9,868 bases of DNA from assembly GCA_041487495.1 (NCBI GenBank), contig JBGPNN010000122.1, positions 1-9,868 on the forward strand, read 5' to 3'. Below the pieces are notes generated by a model. It made no database searches. It was not told the DNA's origin and saw only the letters and a program-made list of their open reading frames with translations. Source of the DNA: JBGPNN01 sp041487495. Its GTDB lineage: Bacteria > Sysuimicrobiota > Sysuimicrobiia > Sysuimicrobiales > Humicultoraceae. Positions within the stretch are counted from its first letter, which is position 1. Each line of letters starts with the position of its first letter. This document shows, in pieces, positions 5,247 to 9,868 of the stretch. The position numbers were made by a program, and so were the translations under genes.

Positions 5247-6026
5247 GTGTTGCGGATGCGCCTGCCTCTGCCCGGCGGTTATCGGGTGGTGGAAGTCCAG
5301 AACTCCCTACGCCTCTTGGATCCGCGAGGGACACTCCTCCACGAGGAACGGCGAGGACCTGCGGCCGCTGCGACTCTGGATACGCGCGCCTGGCAGGATG
5401 TGTGGACGCAGGTCGAGCGCGAACTCAACGAAGAAGTCGCCGCGCTCCTGGAAGATCGGCGCCTGCCGTCCAAGCTGCGGCGGCTGCCACAGTACCTGCG
5501 GATGGTGAGTGCGATTGCGGCGGCACCGGTGCGGGCGCGGGCACGGTTAGAGCGGCGCACGCTGGTCGCGGGGCTGGCGCTCGCCGCGTCGACTGCGGTG
5601 ATCGCGGCCACGCTCCTGACCGCCCCTCTCAGGATTGCGAAGAGCCCCGAGCAGGTCGCGCCTCGCCCAAGCGCGGCGGCGCCCGCGAGGAGTGAGGAGC
5701 GAAGGTCCGCGCAGGCCTGGCACCCGCGGAGCAGTGATGCCCCGCGGCAGGCTGGAATCGTTTCGCGGCCCGTAAAGCCGAAACCACTCCCTACCGTGGG
5801 GTACATGGTGAATTTCGGAGAATTCACCAATCGCGCGGCGGCAGATGTCATGATGCGCCTGGTCCGGAGCAAAGGGCAGGTCGCCTATGTCGTGCGCATT
5901 GGGAGTTCGTTCCACGTCGTGACGCGGCCGTACCGCAGCCTCGAGCAGGCCGAGCGGCTGGCAAACGCCCTGCAGGAGATCGGCCTCCCAGCCCGGGCAC
6001 AGATCGCGACGACGCCAATCCTCTAG
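5247..6026 (+). CDS. Single-pass membrane protein with C-terminal SPOR domain
   Basis: Protein of 259 residues counted from the GTG chosen by its strong ribosome-binding site. The first ~104 residues are soluble, charged and probably cytoplasmic (an opening GGYRVVEVQNSLRLLDPRG, then a helical part DVWTQVERELNEEVAALLEDRRLPSKLRR); I do not recognise a family there. A membrane helix TLVAGLALAASTAVIAATLLT spans about 105-126. A Pro/Ala/Arg-rich linker of about 55 residues follows, then the SPOR domain (about 184-254; VGYMVNFGEFTNRAAADVMMRLVRSKG, VVRIGSSFHVVTRPYRSLEQAERLANALQEIGLPA). SPOR domains bind denuded peptidoglycan glycans, often at division sites, so an envelope role outside the membrane is likely. 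It is divergent from vapBC, and its TAG shares the four bases CTAG with the convergent reductase gene's stop. Confidence 0.85.
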   Translation: MLRMRLPLPGGYRVVEVQNSLRLLDPRGTLLHEERRGPAAAATLDTRAWQDVWTQVERELNEEVAALLEDRRLPSKLRRLPQYLRMVSAIAAAPVRARARLERRTLVAGLALAASTAVIAATLLTAPLRIAKSPEQVAPRPSAAAPARSEERRSAQAWHPRSSDAPRQAGIVSRPVKPKPLPTVGYMVNFGEFTNRAAADVMMRLVRSKGQVAYVVRIGSSFHVVTRPYRSLEQAERLANALQEIGLPARAQIATTPIL

Positions 6027-6961
6027 GCCTGCGTTGCGGCTCGCTGAGCCCTCCGGTCGTGTGGGAGCAGTGCCGCGTAGACCGCCGCGCATGCTGGGGT
6101 CGGTACCCCGCTGTCCTGCCCGTACCGCACCATGGCCCCATGCAAGGCCTCAATCTCCAGCCGCTTGCCGTGTGTCAGGTCGTAGTACAGGGACGACGTG
6201 TAGTTTGGTTCTAGCTTCGCGGCCAGCGTCAGGTGGTCTTCGACCACGGTGTCCGTCAGGTGGACGCCTCGTGCCCGGCCCACGGCCACGACCTCTTCCA
6301 GCAATTGACGATACATGGCCCACGTCGGGGGGTTCTCGCGAATCTCACCGATGGGTAAGCGTGTCAGACCCGTCATACCCGCCTGCGCGCAGATAAGCGC
6401 GTACTTCACCCACTTCTCGCGCGCGATGTCATCGGACGCGGTGGCGTTGATGCCGGCCTCTCTCATCAGCGCCTCCAGGTGACGCGCGCGGTCGCTCATC
6501 CCGCCGCGCCATTCACCGAAGATGAGCAGGCGCGGGCCACCGGATTGCTCAATGGTCCCGGGGGCCTGGATCGTAGCCAACAGGTAGACGTTGCCGCCGA
6601 GGACGCGCTCGGCGCCGAAGCGTCGCGCCAGGATCTCTTCGTTCTCCACACCGTTCTGCACGGAGAGAATCGCCGTCTGGGGCCCGGCCGCACGGGCCAG
6701 CGACTCGGCCGCCGTCTGCGTATCGAAGGATTTTACGGCGAAGAGGGCCAGGTCGGGGACAGGGCCGGTCGCGGGATCGCCCGTCGCGCCGGCTTGAGCG
6801 AAGAACTCGCCGTGAACCGTTCGAAGATGGATGCCGCCCTGCGCGCGAAGCGCCTCGAGATGCGCCCGCCGCGCGACGAACGTCACGCGATGCCCCGCCG
6901 TGGCCAACAGCCCGCCGAAGTACCCGCCCAGCCCGCCGGCGCCCATGACGGTGACGTTCAC
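6023..6961 (-). CDS. Ketopantoate reductase family (PanE/ApbA-like)
   Basis: NAD(P)-dependent reductase of 312 residues; the founding member reduces 2-dehydropantoate to pantoate in coenzyme A synthesis. The N-terminal Rossmann domain starts with VMGAGGLGGYFGGLLA (nucleotide-binding GxGGxG at 7-12), followed by FAVKSFDT with K77 and SVQNGVENE with N103. The C-terminal helical domain has the expected catalytic Lys region REKWVKYALICAQAGMTGLTRLPIGE (probably K186) and SSLYYDLTHGKRLEIEALHG, the family's substrate-side motif. The Asn usually found after the catalytic Lys (KxxxN) is not evident here, so another 2-keto acid may be the substrate. The start GTG 6961-6959 overlaps the stop of the upstream protease gene (GTGA), so it is likely co-translated with it. 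No other pantothenate gene is nearby. Confidence 0.9.
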   Translation of the reverse strand: MNVTVMGAGGLGGYFGGLLATAGHRVTFVARRAHLEALRAQGGIHLRTVHGEFFAQAGATGDPATGPVPDLALFAVKSFDTQTAAESLARAAGPQTAILSVQNGVENEEILARRFGAERVLGGNVYLLATIQAPGTIEQSGGPRLLIFGEWRGGMSDRARHLEALMREAGINATASDDIAREKWVKYALICAQAGMTGLTRLPIGEIRENPPTWAMYRQLLEEVVAVGRARGVHLTDTVVEDHLTLAAKLEPNYTSSLYYDLTHGKRLEIEALHGAMVRYGQDSGVPTPACAAVYAALLPHDRRAQRAATQA

Positions 6962-9453
6962 TTCTCGGGCTCGTCCTTGTCGGGCTCGTCTTTGTCGGGC
7001 TGATCCGCGGCCGGCGTCTCGCGGGCGGGCTCCTCGCGCGTGCCGCGTGGCGGGGTGAAGCGCCGCATCCGATCCGCCAGTAGGTTGAGCCGCCGGCTGA
7101 CCAGGTCGTTCACCGTCCCCTCCGGGAAGTTCCCCTCGGCGTCGGCCGCGCCCGCAGGCAAACCGGTCAGCACCTCGAGCCCTTCGTCAATCGTCCGGAC
7201 CGCCCAGATGTGGAACCGTTCCTCACGGACCGCCCTGGCGACCTCGTCGTTGAGCATGAGGTTACGGACGTTCTGGTGTGGGATCATCACGCCCTGGCGC
7301 CCCGTCACGCCGAGCGCCTTGCAGACGTAGTAGAATCCCTCCACCTTCTCGTTGACGCCGCCGATCGGCTGGATCTCACCTTTCTGGTTCACCGATCCGG
7401 TGACCGCGATCCCCTGCTCGATCGGTGCGCCCGCCAGTTCGGACAGCAGCGCGTACAGTTCGGTCGATGAAGCCGAATCGCCGTCAACTTCTTCATACGT
7501 CTGTTCGAACGTCAGCGAGGCGTTGAGTGACAACGGCCGCTGCTGCGCAAACCTGCCGCCGAGGTACGCCGCCAGTGTCAACACGCCCTTGGTGTGGATG
7601 CGACCCGACATCTGCGTTTCGCGCTCGATGTTGACGACCCCGCGGCCGCCGACAAACGTCCGGGCCGTGATTCGTGTCGGCCGGCCAAACGCGTAGTCGC
7701 CCAGCATGAGCACCGACAGACCGTTGACCTGACCGGCGGCGCCGCCTTCGACGCTCACCAGGATCTGACCGTCGCGCATCATGTCGCGGATGCGCTCCTC
7801 GACGCGGTTGCTACGATGGATCTGCTGCTCGATCGCCTTGCGGACATGCGCAGCAGAGACGACCGGCGCGCCCTCACTCTTCGCCCATGCCGACGCTTCG
7901 TAGATGACATCGACGATCTCGTTGAACCGCATTGACAGGCGGGTCTGGTCCTCGGCGATGCGGGCGCTCTGTTCGAGCGTCCGTGCCACCGCCGTGCGGT
8001 CGAACGGCAGCAGCCCCTGCCGCTGGCAGATGGCGCTGATCGCCCGGGCGTATTCGAGCATCATCTCTTTCGAGCGCTCGATGTCGATGTCGAAATCCGC
8101 CTTGATCTTGAACAACTTCGAAAAGTCGTCGTCATGTTGATACAGCAAGTGATAGATAAGGGCTGCACCGATGACGATCACTTTCACGTCCAGAGGAATG
8201 GGCTCGGGTCGCAGCGTCGCGCTGGGGAACATGCCGTACTGCTCGGCGATGTTCTCAATCCGGACCTCGCGGCTCTTCAGCGCCCGCTTCAGCCCCTCCC
8301 ACGCCAGCGGCGACGTCAGCAGTTCACGCGCCTGCAGGATCAGGTAGCCGCCGTTGGCCCGGTGGAGCGCGCCGGGCTTGATCATCGTGAAGTCGGTGAC
8401 CATCGCGCCAAATTCGCCGCGGTACTCGACCTTCCCAAACAGGTTGTAGAAGATCGGGTTGGGCTCCAGGACGACCGGCGCACCTTTCGTCTGGCTGTTA
8501 TCGATCAAGAGATTCACGCGATACCGGGTAAACTCGGCGCGCCGCTGGGGCAGGAACGGGAGTTGCGGCTGCTGCTCCCCTTCATCCTTGAAGTCGTCGT
8601 GGCGGTCGATGACATCGGCGAGAAACGCGTCGAGCCAGGCCGCGATCCGAGGGGTCTGTGCGTGGTGCTGCTTGAGCGTGTCGACAGCGTGGCTGGCCAC
8701 GGACAACACCGCCGACCGCTCCAGTTCCCGGAGGGCTTCGCGCGCCTCCCGTTCAATGGCCCGCACCTTGCGGGTGCCTTCACCGACATTCTCTTGCAGG
8801 TCGCGGGCACGGCGCTCCAGTTCCTGCCGGTGCGTCTGGGGGAGCTGGGCGAGCTGCTCGTCGCCCAACGGCTCGCCCGACGGTGAGGCGGGGATCGTCG
8901 CGATGCCACCCGGGGTGCGCTGCAGGGCGAAGCCGAGCCGGCGGGCTTCCTGCTCGAGGTCGCGCCAGATACCGTTGGCTTGCTGCTCAAACGACTGCAG
9001 CACGCCGCTGCGCTTGGCCTCGAACGTCTCACTGGCGAAGAGCTTGCGGATTCCGTCCTTCAGCTCCTCGACCAGCCGCTCGACCTCACGGCGGAACCGC
9101 GAGCCTTCACCGGGCGGCAGCGCGATCGCCATCGGCTGATCGGCCTGCTGGAAGTTGTGGACATAGATCCAGTCAGACGGCGCGGGGAGCGTCGCGGCGA
9201 GCGCCGTGACCTTGCTCTCGGTGTACGTGGTACGCCCGGTCCCCACCGGCCCCGTGACGAAGATATTGTATCCCGGTTGCGGAACGGCCAGACCGAAGTC
9301 GATGGCGCCGACCGCGCGATTCTGCCCGACAATGCTCTCGGCTGCAATATTCAATTCCGCAGTAGTCGTGAAGGGAAGATCCTCGGGAGAACAGGTCCAG
9401 CGAACCTGTTCGGTGGGAATGCGATGGCGATCGCGAAGATCATTTACTGCCAT
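6958..9453 (-). CDS. Lon-family ATP-dependent protease (LonB-like, COG1067)
   Basis: Protein of 831 residues with an N-terminal AAA region (AAA_32 type) and a C-terminal Lon protease domain; it should unfold and degrade proteins in the cytoplasm. The Walker A-like loop is VTGPVGTGRTT (66-76), with Arg where classical P-loops have Lys; I believe this is usual in the family. A long charged helical insert follows (about 120-290), then the second part of the ATPase (FGKVEYRGEFGAMVTDFTMIKPGALHRANGGYLIL, 339-373). The protease domain shows EEVDGDSASSTELYALLSEL with catalytic S660 and GGVNEKVEGF with catalytic K703, the Ser-Lys dyad of Lon. It lacks the LAN substrate-binding domain of LonA and has no evident membrane segment. 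The acidic tail PDKDEPDKDEPEK is encoded by a short tandem repeat. No Shine-Dalgarno site is evident before ATG 9453. Confidence 0.92.
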   Translation of the reverse strand: MAVNDLRDRHRIPTEQVRWTCSPEDLPFTTTAELNIAAESIVGQNRAVGAIDFGLAVPQPGYNIFVTGPVGTGRTTYTESKVTALAATLPAPSDWIYVHNFQQADQPMAIALPPGEGSRFRREVERLVEELKDGIRKLFASETFEAKRSGVLQSFEQQANGIWRDLEQEARRLGFALQRTPGGIATIPASPSGEPLGDEQLAQLPQTHRQELERRARDLQENVGEGTRKVRAIEREAREALRELERSAVLSVASHAVDTLKQHHAQTPRIAAWLDAFLADVIDRHDDFKDEGEQQPQLPFLPQRRAEFTRYRVNLLIDNSQTKGAPVVLEPNPIFYNLFGKVEYRGEFGAMVTDFTMIKPGALHRANGGYLILQARELLTSPLAWEGLKRALKSREVRIENIAEQYGMFPSATLRPEPIPLDVKVIVIGAALIYHLLYQHDDDFSKLFKIKADFDIDIERSKEMMLEYARAISAICQRQGLLPFDRTAVARTLEQSARIAEDQTRLSMRFNEIVDVIYEASAWAKSEGAPVVSAAHVRKAIEQQIHRSNRVEERIRDMMRDGQILVSVEGGAAGQVNGLSVLMLGDYAFGRPTRITARTFVGGRGVVNIERETQMSGRIHTKGVLTLAAYLGGRFAQQRPLSLNASLTFEQTYEEVDGDSASSTELYALLSELAGAPIEQGIAVTGSVNQKGEIQPIGGVNEKVEGFYYVCKALGVTGRQGVMIPHQNVRNLMLNDEVARAVREERFHIWAVRTIDEGLEVLTGLPAGAADAEGNFPEGTVNDLVSRRLNLLADRMRRFTPPRGTREEPARETPAADQPDKDEPDKDEPEK
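6966..7002 (-). repeat. 15-bp tandem repeat in the protease C-terminal tail
   Basis: About two and a half copies of a 15-base unit (+ strand CGGGCTCGTCCTTGT, then CGGGCTCGTCTTTGT with one change, then a partial CGGGCTGATC) encode the repeated acidic pentapeptide PDKDE just before the stop. Copy number is likely to vary between relatives by slippage without shifting the frame. Confidence 0.75.
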
Positions 9454-9521
9454 ATGGTGGAGTTTCGGGGGTAGGCAGGAAATCTCCCGCTGTCAGACAA
9501 TCTGCTGATCAGACGTGATTT
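9454..9521. promoter_or_regulatory. Divergent intergenic region, no clear promoter
   Basis: These 68 bases separate the protease start (minus strand) from the dehydrogenase start (+ strand) and must hold both leaders. No good -35/-10 pair and no purine-rich ribosome-binding site is visible for either gene. The best + strand candidate is a weak GACAAT at 9496-9501. Confidence 0.3.
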
Positions 9522-9868
9522 ATGGCCAATCTGGGGTTCGTGGGGCTCGGCGTGATGGGCAGCCGTATGGTCAAGCGGCTGCTGGGCGCCGGGCACACCG
9601 TCACGTGTTACAACCGGACGCAATCGAAGGCGCAGGGGCTGCTGGACCTGGGTATGCGCTGGGCCGAGTCGCCTCGGGCCGTAGCCGCGTCGGCCGATGT
9701 TACGTTCACGATGGTGACCGACACGTCGGCACTGCATGCCGTGACCGGTGGCCCCGATGGGATCCTGGCGGGGCTTGGGCCCGGGAAGATCTACGTGGAC
9801 ATGAGCACACTCAGCCCGGCCGCCAGTCGAGCGTTGGCGGCGCAGGCGGCCGAACGCGGCGCGCGAAT
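9522..9868 (+). CDS. 3-hydroxyisobutyrate dehydrogenase-family protein, 3' truncated
   Basis: The first 115 codons of a beta-hydroxyacid dehydrogenase; the frame stays open to the window end. It begins MANLGFVGLGVMGSRMVKRLLGAGHTV, with the nucleotide-binding GxGxxG (GLGVMG) and the helix of a Rossmann fold, then YNRTQSKAQGL, where N31-R32 suggests NADP preference. VTDTSALHAVTGGPDGILAGLGPGKIYVDMSTLSPA contains the family's DMST substrate-side motif. Members reduce or oxidise 3-hydroxyisobutyrate, tartronate semialdehyde, glyoxylate or succinic semialdehyde; the substrate cannot be fixed because the catalytic Lys lies beyond the window. ATG 9522 is the natural start for the fold. It is divergent from the protease gene. 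Confidence 0.93.
   Translation, partial: MANLGFVGLGVMGSRMVKRLLGAGHTVTCYNRTQSKAQGLLDLGMRWAESPRAVAASADVTFTMVTDTSALHAVTGGPDGILAGLGPGKIYVDMSTLSPAASRALAAQAAERGAR

Noticed and set aside
8134..8886. A 250-codon + strand frame opposite the Lon-like protease
   Set aside because: Antisense shadow of the protease helical insert; no ribosome-binding site or domain signature.
1..9868. CRISPR array, insertion sequence, prophage or integrase
   Set aside because: No regularly spaced repeats, transposase or integrase motifs, or terminal inverted repeats were seen anywhere; the only mobile-type element is the vapBC pair.

Overview
The window is GC-rich bacterial chromosome with short intergenic gaps and frequent GTG starts. 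It reads mostly as housekeeping and regulatory genes plus one toxin-antitoxin module. No genus can be named. The best taxonomic clue is a large, Bacillus-type signal recognition particle (SRP) RNA with an Alu domain at about 4190-4462. That form is known mainly from Bacillota, Thermotogota and some related deep-branching lineages, and it argues against a proteobacterium, whose SRP RNA is usually the short 4.5S form. With the high GC and the Lon-like protease, an uncultured high-GC lineage with Bacillota-like features is plausible, but this is inference.

Layout, left to right. (1) Bases 2-1587 hold a two-component pair on the + strand: the 3' part of a HAMP/HisKA/HATPase sensor kinase and an OmpR/PhoB-type response regulator, joined by an ATGA overlap. 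(2) Bases 1593-2332 hold a tRNA-Ser(GGA) with its own promoter and an encoded CCA, then 35 bases later a type I signal peptidase (lepB). (3) Bases 2344-4068, minus strand, hold a long-chain acyl-CoA ligase (FadD type), convergent with lepB. (4) Bases 4176-4462 hold the SRP RNA behind an extended -10 promoter. (5) Bases 4471-5179, minus strand, hold a vapBC toxin-antitoxin operon. Its 3' end almost touches the SRP RNA. Its promoter is a TTGACA-17-TAGCAT element overlaid by two identical 10-bp palindromes 22 bp apart, and the predicted transcript starts at the vapB GTG. (6) Bases 5247-6026, +, hold a single-pass membrane protein with a C-terminal SPOR domain, divergent from vapBC. (7) Bases 6023-9453, minus strand, hold a two-gene unit: a Lon-family (COG1067/LonB-like) protease followed, through a GTGA overlap, by a ketopantoate reductase-family protein. 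(8) From base 9522, +, a 3-hydroxyisobutyrate dehydrogenase-family gene runs off the window.

The SRP RNA and signal peptidase I both serve protein export and lie about 2 kb apart; the SPOR protein is also an envelope protein. The other neighbours show no clear shared pathway. I do not see a convincing undescribed multi-gene system. The most distinctive local signals are the vapBC promoter/operator with a predicted leaderless start, the toxin operon running tail-to-tail into the SRP RNA gene, the possible tRNA-Ser/lepB co-transcript, and the protease/reductase coupling.
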